DNA from: Streptomyces sp. ML-6
GTDB lineage: Bacteria > Actinomycetota > Actinomycetes > Streptomycetales > Streptomycetaceae
Length of the DNA: 64,000 nt
Assembly: GCF_030116705.1 (NCBI RefSeq)
Contig: NZ_JAOTIK010000001.1
Span: 7,406,501-7,470,500 of the forward strand
Direction of reading: 5' to 3'
Position numbers and translations under genes: made by a program. Every line of letters begins with the position of its first letter. The first letter of the stretch is position 1. The notes beneath the pieces are model-generated. The model was not told the DNA's origin and made no database searches. It worked only from the letters and a program-made list of their open reading frames with translations. Of this stretch, positions 8,416 to 16,580 are shown one piece after another.

Positions 8416-8471
8416 CCCGTCGCCCGTCGCCCCGGGCCCGCGTGCTGCGGGCCGGGGCGACGGGCGACGGG
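8416..8471. terminator. Very long GC hairpin built from the CGTCGCC heptamer
   Basis: Two perfect 20-bp arms (8416-8435 and 8452-8471) flank a 16-nt loop, and a second 6-bp stem (8436-8441 with 8447-8452) is possible inside. The left arm contains two copies of the heptamer that forms the microsatellite 1.1 kb away. It lies 45 bp beyond the polyprenyl synthetase stop and is most simply its terminator. Confidence 0.75.
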
Positions 8472-8516
8472 ACCGGGTGGGATCCGAGGGGTACTACGCG
8501 GAGTGTGGCGCCCTGG

Positions 8517-9569
8517 TCACCCGGTGCGGTCGACGACGAAGGGGAGCAGCCCGAGGATCTCACCGAGCGCGACCGGAGCGAGCGGAACGCTCTCCAGGCT
8601 CCGGCGGGCCTGCTCCAGCTGCTGTTGGGCCTCGGTCAGCACGGCGCGGCGGCCGCCCGCCTCCTCGACGAGTTCGGCCGCTCGCCGGGCGGTGGCGTCG
8701 TCGAGCGGGATTCCGGTGCCGAGCAGGGCCTCGAGCCGCCGGGCGGCGGGGTGGTCCGTGGCCAGGGCCGCGAGGACGGGGTAGGTCTTCTTCAGCCGTC
8801 GCAGATCGTTGTGCACGGGCTTGCCCGTGACCTCGGGGTCCCCCCAGGTCCCGAGGAGGTCGTCCACCGCCTGGAACGCCACCCCGAGATGCCGTCCCGT
8901 GCGGGTGAGCGCCTCCACGGTCGTGGTGGGGGCTCCGGCGAGCACGGCGCCCACCCCCGCCGCGCAACCGAGCAGCGCCCCCGTCTTGTGCTCGGCCATC
9001 CACCGGTACTCGTGCGGCCGCACCGCCTCCGGCCCGGTCCAGGGCCGGGACTCGAAGAGCAGGTCCTCGGCCTGGCCGTGCACCAGGTCGGTCAGGGTTC
9101 CGGCCAGCAGCCGCACCGCCGCCGCACCGTGCGGCCCGGGCGCCTCGGCCAGGGTCTGCACCGCCGCGGCGAAGAGCGCGTCGCCCGCGAGGACCGCCGG
9201 GCCCGTCCCGTACGCCTTCCACGCGGTGGCCCGCTGCCTGCGGGTCTCGTCGCCGTCCATGATGTCGTCGTGGATGAGGGAGAAGACGTGGATCAGCTCC
9301 ACGGCCACGGCGCCGACGACCCCTTCCCGCGCCGGTGCCCCGGCCGCCTCGGCGCCGAGCAGTGCGAGGGCCTGGCGCAGGCCCTTGCCCTGCGAGCCCG
9401 GTACGGGGGTGCCGTCCACCACATTCCAGCCGAGGGAGAAGGCGGCCATCTCGGCGTGCCAGGGGTGCAGGTGCCGCACCGCCCGGGCGAGCGCCGGGCG
9501 CACGAGGTCGCGGCAGCGGGCGAGCACCTCGGGCGGGGTGGCCCGCTGGGTCACTGGCGAGGGCGTCAT
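8517..9569 (-). CDS. Polyprenyl (trans-isoprenyl) diphosphate synthase
   Basis: A 350-residue soluble all-helical prenyltransferase that condenses isopentenyl diphosphate with an allylic diphosphate. The first Asp-rich motif is DDIMD (residues 101-105) inside LIHDDIMDGDETRR. The second region reads VAFQAVDDLLGTWGDP, giving DDLLG instead of the canonical DDxxD, a form I associate with an actinobacterial subfamily that includes encapsulin-linked enzymes; no encapsulin gene is in the window. Its start overlaps the stop of the upstream TPR gene by 4 nt, so the two are coupled. Product chain length cannot be read. Confidence 0.88.
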   Translation of the reverse strand: MTPSPVTQRATPPEVLARCRDLVRPALARAVRHLHPWHAEMAAFSLGWNVVDGTPVPGSQGKGLRQALALLGAEAAGAPAREGVVGAVAVELIHVFSLIHDDIMDGDETRRQRATAWKAYGTGPAVLAGDALFAAAVQTLAEAPGPHGAAAVRLLAGTLTDLVHGQAEDLLFESRPWTGPEAVRPHEYRWMAEHKTGALLGCAAGVGAVLAGAPTTTVEALTRTGRHLGVAFQAVDDLLGTWGDPEVTGKPVHNDLRRLKKTYPVLAALATDHPAARRLEALLGTGIPLDDATARRAAELVEEAGGRRAVLTEAQQQLEQARRSLESVPLAPVALGEILGLLPFVVDRTG

Positions 9570-10627
9570 CGGCGTCCGCTCTCCCCGTCCGTGCCGTCAC
9601 CGGCCGGTGCCACTCCGAGTTCGGCGTACGCCTTGTCCACCATCTCCCGGGCGTTGAGCAGGCCTATCCGGTCCAGGGTGCGGCGCAACCCGTCCAGGTC
9701 CTGCGCGGTGGCGTCGCGGTCCCGGCCCAGCCGCGCGAGCGACTTGACCAGGCCGAGCCGGGCCAGGGCCTCGCCCCGGGGCTCGGTCATGTCGCGGAAC
9801 TCCGTGAGCGCCTCCTCGTACATCGCGCGCGCCTCCTCGTACCGGCGGGCACGGAAGAGGACGTTGGCGCGCATCTTGTGGTTGTAGGCGAGGGCGCTGG
9901 ACAACTTCATCTCCCGGCACGTGAGTTCGGCCTCCGCGAGCAGGGTCAGCGCACGCTCCGGATCGTCCCGCAGGGAGACGATGTCGGCGATGCCGCGCAA
10001 CGCCCATGCCCGGCCGCGCCGGTCGTCGGCGTTGCCCGCGAGTTCGGCCGCCTCCTCGAACATGGCCAGGGCGGTGTCGAGCGAGCCGGTGTTGCGGTGG
10101 ATCTGCGCGATGCCCTCCAGGGCCCACACGGTGTGGCGCGCCTCGCCGCGTGCGCGCGCCTCCGCCAGCAGTTGCTCGTGCAGGGCGGCGACGGTCCGGT
10201 AGTCGCCCTGGATCCGCCCGGTCTCCGCGAGGCCCGCGAGCGAGTAGCCGCGGGCGACGATGTCCCCACCCCGCTTGCCCATGTCGGCCGCGAGCCCCAA
10301 CAGCCGGAAGGCCAGCCTGAGTTCCCCGCGCTGGCGGGCCAGCGTCCCACCGCTCCACAATGCCCAGGCCATCGCCCCGAGGTCCTCGACCGAGCGTGCG
10401 GCCCGGTAACTGGCCTTCCACGCCAGGTCGGCCTCCGCCACATTGCCGAGCCTGCGGTGCGCCTCGGCCACGGCGAGATTGCACCGGGCCACTTCCCCGC
10501 CGGACCCGGAGCGTTCGGCCTCCTCCAAGTGCCGTACGCCTTCAGCCAGTACGTCCGTGAGGGAGGAGTTCACCGACATCTTCGTGAGGGCGCCTTGGTA
10601 CTCGGGCGCCAGTGCCTTGCTGTGCAT
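9566..10627 (-). CDS. TPR-repeat protein co-expressed with polyprenyl synthetase
   Basis: A 353-residue protein formed almost wholly of tetratricopeptide-like helical pairs (about residues 40-330; for example GNVAEADLAWKASYRAA, GSLDTALAMFEEAAELA and RRYEEARAMYEEALTEF). No ATPase or DNA-binding domain is visible. The gene precedes and overlaps the polyprenyl synthetase gene, so it is probably a scaffold or partner in the same process. The ATG at 10627 lies 36 nt from a strong palindromic operator. A later in-frame ATG (MSVNSS, residue 17) is a possible alternative start. Confidence 0.8.
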   Translation of the reverse strand: MHSKALAPEYQGALTKMSVNSSLTDVLAEGVRHLEEAERSGSGGEVARCNLAVAEAHRRLGNVAEADLAWKASYRAARSVEDLGAMAWALWSGGTLARQRGELRLAFRLLGLAADMGKRGGDIVARGYSLAGLAETGRIQGDYRTVAALHEQLLAEARARGEARHTVWALEGIAQIHRNTGSLDTALAMFEEAAELAGNADDRRGRAWALRGIADIVSLRDDPERALTLLAEAELTCREMKLSSALAYNHKMRANVLFRARRYEEARAMYEEALTEFRDMTEPRGEALARLGLVKSLARLGRDRDATAQDLDGLRRTLDRIGLLNAREMVDKAYAELGVAPAGDGTDGESGRR

Positions 10628-10662
10628 GGGAGCCTTTCGCGTGTGGCCGGGGCGGGACCGGA

Positions 10663-10702
10663 ACAGCTATACGCGATATGTATACATTCGGTGTATAGCT
10701 GT
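10663..10702 (-). promoter_or_regulatory. Nested palindromic operator upstream of the TPR/polyprenyl synthetase operon
   Basis: Perfect outer arms ACAGCTATAC and GTATAGCTGT flank a 20-bp spacer whose centre is the perfect palindrome ATGTATACAT (10678-10687). Both palindromes share the same centre. The tract is AT-rich in a GC-rich genome and lies 36-75 nt upstream of the start codon, where it would cover the promoter. The size suits two dimers of a GntR-, PadR- or TetR-type repressor; no regulator gene adjoins it. Confidence 0.7.
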
Positions 10703-10800
10703 CGGGTGTGCTGACCCGGGCACTCGTGGGGTTTGACGTGACCTGTTCACTCGCGGCGAACCGCCTTGCTGTGGATCAAGACGACGTACGCGGGCCCCGG

Positions 10801-10817
10801 GTTGCTCGGTGAGCAAC
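10801..10817. promoter_or_regulatory. 17-bp perfect dyad, possible operator
   Basis: GTTGCTCGGTGAGCAAC has 7-bp arms around a 3-nt spacer. It lies 178 bp upstream of the DoxX-like gene in a 367-bp gene-free region (10628-10994). Nothing else in that region, apart from the nested operator, is recognised. Confidence 0.4.
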
Positions 10818-10994
10818 AGAAGTCGACATCACCGGTACGGGAGGGCGACGGCCCGGCGTTCCGACGGGGTTCGGTGCGCCGCGCGGCCGGACGGCGGGTG
10901 CGCCCGCCGGGGTCGGGAGCTTCTCGCGGAGCGCCGATCGCACCCACTGGATAAGCTCGACGAGGGGCCCGGTACCAGAGGGACGGAGGCTCCC

Positions 10995-11453
10995 ATGACG
11001 ACGATCGAACCCCGTGACGTGCCCCCTCGCCTCGCCATCGGCGCGTTCGTCCTCAACTCCGGCCTGGGCAAACTGAAGGCCGACGCGGAGATGGCGCAGA
11101 GCCTGCACGGCATGGCCTGTGTCGCCTACCCGTTCCTGCAGCGGATCGAGTCCGGGCGGTTCACCCGGTTGCTCGCCTGGTCGGAGATCGCGCTCGGTGG
11201 CACCCTGCTCGCCCCCTGCGTGCCGACCCGGCTGGCGGGGCTGGCGCTGACGGGGTTCGCCGGGGGCCTGGTCGGGCTGTACCTGCGGGTCCCCGGAATG
11301 CATGAACCGGGCAGTCTGCGGCCCACCCAGAACGGCACTCCCCTGGCCAAGGACTTCTGGATGCTGGGCATCGGGCTCGGCTTCCTGGGCGCGAACGCCC
11401 GTTCCACGGCCCCGGGCGTTTCCCGGTGCTGTCGGCACCGGCGCCGGGGCTGA
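10995..11453 (+). CDS. DoxX-like membrane protein
   Basis: A 152-residue integral membrane protein with about four hydrophobic segments. The motif LAIGAFVLNSGLGKL near the N-terminus resembles the first helix of DoxX family proteins, and FTRLLAWSEIALGGTLL the second. The ATG at 10995 follows GGAGG and is preferred to upstream in-frame starts. DoxX proteins are linked to thiol/redox or quinone systems, but no specific role can be given here. A DUF6381 gene follows 23 bp downstream. Confidence 0.7.
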   Translation: MTTIEPRDVPPRLAIGAFVLNSGLGKLKADAEMAQSLHGMACVAYPFLQRIESGRFTRLLAWSEIALGGTLLAPCVPTRLAGLALTGFAGGLVGLYLRVPGMHEPGSLRPTQNGTPLAKDFWMLGIGLGFLGANARSTAPGVSRCCRHRRRG

Positions 11454-11476
11454 GGAGAACCACCCAAGGAGTGATC

Positions 11477-11668
11477 ATGAGCGAGTCGGACGAACTCCGC
11501 GGTCGTGTACGGCAACTGCGTGCCAAGGCGAAGGACCTGAAGGGCGAGGCCGAGCGGGCCACCGACCCGAAGGAACGCCGACGCCTGGAGGACAAGGCCC
11601 GCAGGCTCGAATCGGAGAGCGAGCAGGTGAGCGGCATGGCGAGCGGGGACATCTATCCCATGGAATGA
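11477..11668 (+). CDS. DUF6381 family small protein
   Basis: A 63-residue, charged, helix-forming protein. It begins MSESDELRGRVRQLRAK, continues with a Glu/Arg-rich helix, and ends SGMASGDIYPME; this SGDIYPME tail is the hallmark I know from the DUF6381 family of Streptomyces. It probably forms a coiled coil. The ATG follows AAGGAG. There is no known function. It lies between the DoxX-like and LLM oxidoreductase genes on the same strand. Confidence 0.75.
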   Translation: MSESDELRGRVRQLRAKAKDLKGEAERATDPKERRRLEDKARRLESESEQVSGMASGDIYPME

Positions 11669-11815
11669 ATGGAACGAGGCCGGGCGGAGCGGCTCCGGAG
11701 CCGAAGGCCCCGGCGAAGGGCAGGAAAGGCGGAAGCCGGGGAGAGCGGAAGACGGGAGAAGCCGGGGCCGGGGAATCCTGGCGGCGCGCGGGTGTTGCAC
11801 AAGGGTGTGAGTTCC

Positions 11816-12844
11816 GTGATCGCATCCACCCGGTTTTCCGTGCTCGACCGCTCCCGCACCCGTGAGGGGCACGACGGCCCCGAGGCACTGCGCGACACCG
11901 TGCACCTCGCCGAGGAGGCCGAGGCGCTCGGCTATTACCGGTTCTGGGTGTCCGAGCACCACAGCGTGCCGGGCGTCGCCGGTTCCGCGCCGACCGTGCT
12001 GGCCGCGGCCGTCGCGGCGGCGACCTCCGCCATCCGGGTCGGGACGGGCGGGGTGATGCTGCCCAACCACCGGCCCGTGGTGGTGGCCGAGCAGTTCGGC
12101 GTACTGGAATCCCTGTTCCCCGGCCGGATCGACATGGGCATCGGCCGCTCGGTCGGCTTCACCGACGGCATCCGCAGGGCGCTGGGCGGCGACCGGCCGG
12201 CCGCCGACGACTTCGCGGCGCAGCTGGCCGAACTGCTCGGCTGGCTGGACGGTACGCAACGGGCCCACCCGCAGGTCCACGCCCGCCCTGCCGAGGGGCT
12301 GCGCATCCCCCCGTTCGTGCTGGCCACCGGCGAGGGCGCCGGCATCGCGGCGGCGGCCGGGCTGCCGCTGGTGATCGGCGACCTGCGCGGCCGGGAGAAA
12401 CTGTTGCGCGCCGTCGAACGCTACCGACGGGACTTCCGCCCCTCCGCCCGGGCCGCGGAACCGTACGTGGTCGTCGCGGGCACCATCGCGGTCGCCGGAA
12501 GCACGCGGGAGGCCCGGCGGCTGCTGATGCCGGAAGCGTGGTCCATGGCGCACTCCCGTACCCACGGCGTCTTCCCGCCGCTTGCTCCGCCCGACCGGAT
12601 CGGGGCGAGGACCATGACGGAGAAGGAGCGCCGCTTCTACGAGGACGGGCTGAGCGGACACCTCCATGGCACGGAGGACGAGGTCGCCGCCGGTCTCGAA
12701 ACGGCCATCGAGGAGACCGGCGCCGACGAGGTGCTCGTCACGACCAGTACGTACGACCGGGCGGCCCTGGTGGACTCGCTGCGTCGCCTGGCCCGGATCG
12801 CGCGACTGACCCCGCACGGGGCGGTGCCGGCCGCACTGTCCTGA
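11816..12844 (+). CDS. LLM-class flavin-dependent oxidoreductase (MsnO8-like)
   Basis: A luciferase-like monooxygenase of about 342 residues using reduced flavin. Diagnostic blocks are SVLDRSRTREG at the N-terminus, RFWVSEHHSVPGVAGSAPTVL, and VGTGGVMLPNHRPVVVAEQFGVLE. The frame is open further upstream through a purine-rich leader; the GTG at 11816 is chosen since AAGGG lies 10 nt before it and the conserved fold starts four residues later. GTG 11807 is an alternative. Members are often annotated as alkanal-monooxygenase-like; the substrate is unknown. Confidence 0.85.
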   Translation: MIASTRFSVLDRSRTREGHDGPEALRDTVHLAEEAEALGYYRFWVSEHHSVPGVAGSAPTVLAAAVAAATSAIRVGTGGVMLPNHRPVVVAEQFGVLESLFPGRIDMGIGRSVGFTDGIRRALGGDRPAADDFAAQLAELLGWLDGTQRAHPQVHARPAEGLRIPPFVLATGEGAGIAAAAGLPLVIGDLRGREKLLRAVERYRRDFRPSARAAEPYVVVAGTIAVAGSTREARRLLMPEAWSMAHSRTHGVFPPLAPPDRIGARTMTEKERRFYEDGLSGHLHGTEDEVAAGLETAIEETGADEVLVTTSTYDRAALVDSLRRLARIARLTPHGAVPAALS

Positions 12845-13008
12845 CGGCGCCGGGCGGCCGGGTGGCCGCGGGCGAAGGACGTGTGCACCGCGCGGCCGGG
12901 TCCTCCGGGCCGACGGCCCCCGTGGTGTCCTGGGGGCGGGGACGGTGCTCACCGAACCGGCGCGAATGCGAAGAGGGACCACCCCCGCGGCCCGACGCCC
13001 GAGGCATG

Positions 13009-13953
13009 TCAGTGTTTTTGTGCCGACCGGTCCAACAGGCCCGTGGCGATGGCCACCTGGGCCGGGTCCAGAGCGGTTTTACCGTCCTCGATGTCCCACA
13101 ACGCGTTCTGCAGGACCCGGCCCAGCGTCCAGCCGACCGCCCGTTCCCGGTCCAGTCCGAGCGCCTCGGTCAGCAGGTCGAAGCGGTGGAACACCGCGCG
13201 TGTCACGTCGCCGGCCGCCACCACTTCTGCCCAGCGGTTGGTCAGCGCGGGCAACAGCTCGAAACCGGGATCGCCGGCCAGGGGCTCGGGATCGATGGCC
13301 AGCCAGGGCTCCCGCTCGGCGGCGAGGACGTTGTCGTAGTGCAGGTCCCAGTGCAGCAGACGGTCACCGGACTCGCCGACGAGTTCGGCCACCGCGGACG
13401 CGCACGTGCGCACCAGCCGTTGCTCGGCCGGGTCACTCAGTGCGGGCACCGCGCGGGGCGTCTCGTCCAGCATGGCCGCGGCGACATCGGTCAGCCGCCG
13501 GATGTCCGGCGGCGCGGGCACCGCGACCAGCCGGGCCAGCAGATCGGCCAGGATGCGGATGGCGGCCGTGTCGTCGGCCACCGACGACAGCGGCCGGCTC
13601 GCGTCCAGCCGTTCCAGCAGCATGGTGCCGCTGTCCGCGTCGTGGTCGAGCAGGCGCACCACCCCGTCGCCGTTCCACACGCGCAGACCCGACGCGGCAC
13701 CGGCGTTGTCCTCGGTGACCTGCTGGAGCTTCAGCACCGCGGGCGTACCGTCCGCACGGGCCACCGGCAGGACGAGGGAGGCCATGCCGTGGTCCGGGGG
13801 GCCGTCCGGCTGCAGCGACCAACGGTCCAGGAACTCCCCGGCCAGGCCGGGCAGGGCGGCGATCCAGGCCCGGCCCGAGGCGCCGCTGTGCCGGGCGTAG
13901 CACGCGGCGAAGGCGTCGGGCACACGGAGGGGACCGGAGGTGTTCGTGCTCAT
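13009..13953 (-). CDS. APH(6)-like aminoglycoside O-phosphotransferase
   Basis: A 314-residue kinase of the aminoglycoside/hydroxyurea phosphotransferase family (APH_6_hur). The catalytic loop is LLHWDLHYDNVLAAEREPW, followed by the metal-binding AIDPEPLAGDPGFELL, matching streptomycin 6-phosphotransferases, except that Trp stands where HGD is usual (HWD). The N-lobe includes VLKLQQV, with the ATP-anchoring Lys. The ATG at 13953 has a good GAAGGAG site. No aminoglycoside biosynthesis genes are nearby, so it is probably an intrinsic resistance gene or a kinase for another hydroxylated compound. Confidence 0.85.
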   Translation of the reverse strand: MSTNTSGPLRVPDAFAACYARHSGASGRAWIAALPGLAGEFLDRWSLQPDGPPDHGMASLVLPVARADGTPAVLKLQQVTEDNAGAASGLRVWNGDGVVRLLDHDADSGTMLLERLDASRPLSSVADDTAAIRILADLLARLVAVPAPPDIRRLTDVAAAMLDETPRAVPALSDPAEQRLVRTCASAVAELVGESGDRLLHWDLHYDNVLAAEREPWLAIDPEPLAGDPGFELLPALTNRWAEVVAAGDVTRAVFHRFDLLTEALGLDRERAVGWTLGRVLQNALWDIEDGKTALDPAQVAIATGLLDRSAQKH

Positions 13954-14109
13954 GATGGTTTCTCCTTCGTCCGGTTCGGATGGTGTGACCACGGGTGCGG
14001 GAGCCGCCGTACGGGCCGGGGCCCCGTCCGGTTACGGCCCCGGTCCATGATCGGTAGGTTGTTCCGTACGGCCCGGGCGGGCCAGGTGTTGTGTTCTGGG
14101 GGAGTACAC

Positions 14110-14562
14110 ATGGGAAATGACATGAGATCACGCGTTTCGGCCTATGCGGTGGCCGTCATGGAGGACCGGCTGCTGTTGACACAACTCTCGGACACCTCCC
14201 CGGTGTTCCTGCCCGGGCTGTGGCATCTGCCGGGCGGCGGGATCGACCCGGGCGAGCAGCCGGAGCAGGCACTGGCACGTGAGCTGTACGAGGAGACCGG
14301 CCTCGAACTGCGGGAGGCCCGGCTGGTGGACGCCCGGTCCTACACCGCCCACCGGCTCGGAGTGCACTGGCACCTCGTGGGGCTCTTCTACCGGGTCGAA
14401 CTCGCACCCGGCGCGCTCGCGGTCACCAAGTCCGACGACTCCACCTCCGCCGTCGCCTGGCTGCCGCTGGCGGACCTGGCGCGCTCGCAGCTGTCGCCCG
14501 CGGCGATCGACGGACTGGGCATGATCGGCACGCAAGGGGTGCAGAAAACACAAGGGACGTAA
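14110..14562 (+). CDS. NUDIX hydrolase
   Basis: A 150-residue protein with a complete Nudix box, GGGIDPGEQPEQALARELYE followed by ETGLEL (about residues 42-68). It hydrolyses a nucleoside diphosphate linked to another moiety. The ATG at 14110 follows GGGGGAG; a second ATG four codons later is an alternative. It is divergent from the APH(6)-like gene across 156 bp, and the phosphotransferase gene follows on the same strand. Confidence 0.88.
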   Translation: MGNDMRSRVSAYAVAVMEDRLLLTQLSDTSPVFLPGLWHLPGGGIDPGEQPEQALARELYEETGLELREARLVDARSYTAHRLGVHWHLVGLFYRVELAPGALAVTKSDDSTSAVAWLPLADLARSQLSPAAIDGLGMIGTQGVQKTQGT

Positions 14563-14733
14563 GAAAGGCCGGGGAGGCGAGAAGGGCCGGAGGCGTGCGG
14601 GAGTCACGGCGCACCGCCCACCGGCCGCAGCGGGCGGCTGCCACCGCGCCCGAGCCCCGGGGCGCACGTGCCGCAGTGCACCGGGCCGGAAAACCGGATG
14701 AGGAACCGGGGGCCGGAGCGGTGGGATGGGGCG

Positions 14734-15747
14734 ATGGACAGTGACGAGCAGATGGCCGTGGACCGGGGACAGTACCCGGACGCGGTGACGCCCTGGGAAC
14801 GCAAGACGTGGCGGGAGGCGGCCCTGGACTGGGCCGGGCAGGGGCTCGCCGCGCACGGGCTGCGCCGGGCAGGCCCGTGGAAGGTGCGGCTGCGGCCGTG
14901 GTCCGTGCTGGTACGGATGCCCCTCGCGGACGGCGGCACCGTCTGGTTCAAGGCCAACCCGCCCGCCAGTTCCTTCGAGGCCGGGCTGACCGAAGCGCTG
15001 TCCCGCTGGGTGCCCGAGCACGTGCTGCGGCCGCTCGCCGTCGACGCGGACCGGGGCTGGTCCCTGCTCCCGGACGGCGGCACGCTCTTCCGTGACGCGC
15101 TCGACGCGGCCCGCCCCGCCGCCGACCCGCGCGCCTGGGAGGAGCCGCTGCGCCAGTACGCCACGATGCAGCGCGCGCTGCTCCCGTACACCGGGGAGAT
15201 CGAACGGCTCGGCGTCCCCGCCGCGCACACGGCCGAACTCCCCGGCCTCTTCGACCGGACCGTCGAGGAGAACACCGCGCTCGACCCCGCCGACCGCGGG
15301 AAACTGCGTGGGCTGCGGCCCCGGTTGGTGGAGTGGTGCGAGGAGCTCGCGGACACGGGCATCGCCGACACGCTCGACCACTGCGACCTCCACGACGGTC
15401 AGTTCTTCGTCGCCGGGACCGGCCGCCACACCTTCTTCGACTGGGGCGACGCGGCCGTCGGCCACCCCTTCTGCAGCTTCCTGGTGCCCACCGGGGCGGC
15501 TCGCGAGCGATTCGGCCCCGAGGTGCTGCCCCGGCTGCGGGACGCCTATCTGGAGCCGTGGACGGGCGAAGGCCGCACCACGGCCGGGCTGCGACGTGCG
15601 GCGGCTCTGGCGTGGCGGCTCGGGGCGATCGGCCGGGCCCGTTCCTGGGGACGTCTCTTCCCCGGCGCCGGCGACGGCCTCGGCACCACGGGCGACACGG
15701 AAGGGGCGCGTCAGCTGATGAGGCTCTTCACCGAACCGCCGTGGTGA
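14734..15747 (+). CDS. Aminoglycoside/choline-kinase-like phosphotransferase
   Basis: A 337-residue protein-kinase-like phosphotransferase. The catalytic segment is DHCDLHDGQFF (Brenner-type HxDxxxxN loop with Cys and Gln variations) followed by FFDWGDAAVGHPF, equivalent to the DFG magnesium site. The start at 14734 is chosen for GGATGGGG upstream; ATG 14698 is also in frame. The substrate is unknown, and genes of this type are common and diverse in Streptomyces. It is the second phosphotransferase within 2 kb but is not closely related to the APH(6)-like protein. Confidence 0.75.
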   Translation: MDSDEQMAVDRGQYPDAVTPWERKTWREAALDWAGQGLAAHGLRRAGPWKVRLRPWSVLVRMPLADGGTVWFKANPPASSFEAGLTEALSRWVPEHVLRPLAVDADRGWSLLPDGGTLFRDALDAARPAADPRAWEEPLRQYATMQRALLPYTGEIERLGVPAAHTAELPGLFDRTVEENTALDPADRGKLRGLRPRLVEWCEELADTGIADTLDHCDLHDGQFFVAGTGRHTFFDWGDAAVGHPFCSFLVPTGAARERFGPEVLPRLRDAYLEPWTGEGRTTAGLRRAAALAWRLGAIGRARSWGRLFPGAGDGLGTTGDTEGARQLMRLFTEPPW

Positions 15748-15764
15748 CCCTTCGTCGAACCACT

Positions 15765-15794
15765 GCACGGGCGACCCTCCCGGGCGCCCCGTGC
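15765..15794. terminator. Hairpin between convergent genes
   Basis: GCACGGGCG and CGCCCCGTGC form a GC stem with one bulge around an 11-nt loop, between the phosphotransferase and DUF4291 stops. Confidence 0.55.
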
Positions 15795-15803
15795 GGCGGG
15801 TGG

Positions 15804-16370
15804 TCAGGCATCGATGCACAGGGACTTCGCGAGGGCCGGGGGCACCGGGTAGACCCGCTCGGGAGGCAGCAGCCGCGCGGCCTGCGTCGCCCGGCCGCCC
15901 TGGCTGAGCTTCGCGATCCTGCGGACCAGGGGAGTCACGTCGGTGAGACCGACGACCCATTCCTCGGCGAACGTACGGATCAGCCCGCGCCCCACCCCGA
16001 CCTGGATGCTGTAGTGGTTCAGGGCGGCTCCCCGCAGCGAACGCTCGGGATCCCACTGGACGTGCACGGGAGCCCGGGAGACCGCGGCGGGATCGGACGT
16101 CGTCAGCACGGCACGGGACAGGGCCTCCTCCCACCCCTCCCGGGTGATCCGCACCGCGAGGACGCGTTCCTGGCCCGGCTTCTGCGCCCAGTTGCTGCGG
16201 TGCATGAGCCACAGGAACGACGGCTTGATCCAGGTCATCCGGTTGAACGAGAACGGCGCCACGAACCGGTTCGCCCGCAGGGCCGGATCGGCCACCGCCG
16301 ATGAGTACGCCTGGTAGACGACGATCGTCCGGGCGTCGTAGTCGGCCCGTATCCGGTGCTGAGCAGTCAT
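15804..16370 (-). CDS. DUF4291 family protein
   Basis: A 188-residue protein with the DUF4291 signature: [17 protein letters not shown] near the N-terminus, then [20 protein letters not shown], and [19 protein letters not shown]. It is soluble and of unknown function, though widespread in bacteria and fungi. ATG 16370 is taken as the start; an in-frame GTG three codons upstream is possible. Neither has a strong ribosome site. The divergent M20 peptidase gene starts 210 bp away. Confidence 0.85.
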   Translation of the reverse strand: MTAQHRIRADYDARTIVVYQAYSSAVADPALRANRFVAPFSFNRMTWIKPSFLWLMHRSNWAQKPGQERVLAVRITREGWEEALSRAVLTTSDPAAVSRAPVHVQWDPERSLRGAALNHYSIQVGVGRGLIRTFAEEWVVGLTDVTPLVRRIAKLSQGGRATQAARLLPPERVYPVPPALAKSLCIDA

Positions 16371-16580
16371 GAATTCCACGCTTTCAGCAGGTGCGAGCGG
16401 TCCGCAAAAGGTTTTCCGGCCCGGCCGGACGAACCTCCGTGCCCGCGTATCCGCCGTACGTCTTCGGCGCGGCGCACCAACGAAGGGCCGGATTTTCGTG
16501 CGCCGCCACCAACCGGGCCCGCCCCGTGCCGTCTACCGTCCTCCTGGTGGCGGCGGAGTGCCGCTCCTTCGGAGGTGACC

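Noticed and set aside
8271..9887. Long plus-strand frame opposite the polyprenyl synthetase
   Set aside because: It is the mirror of a clear prenyltransferase gene and has no recognisable domain or ribosome site.
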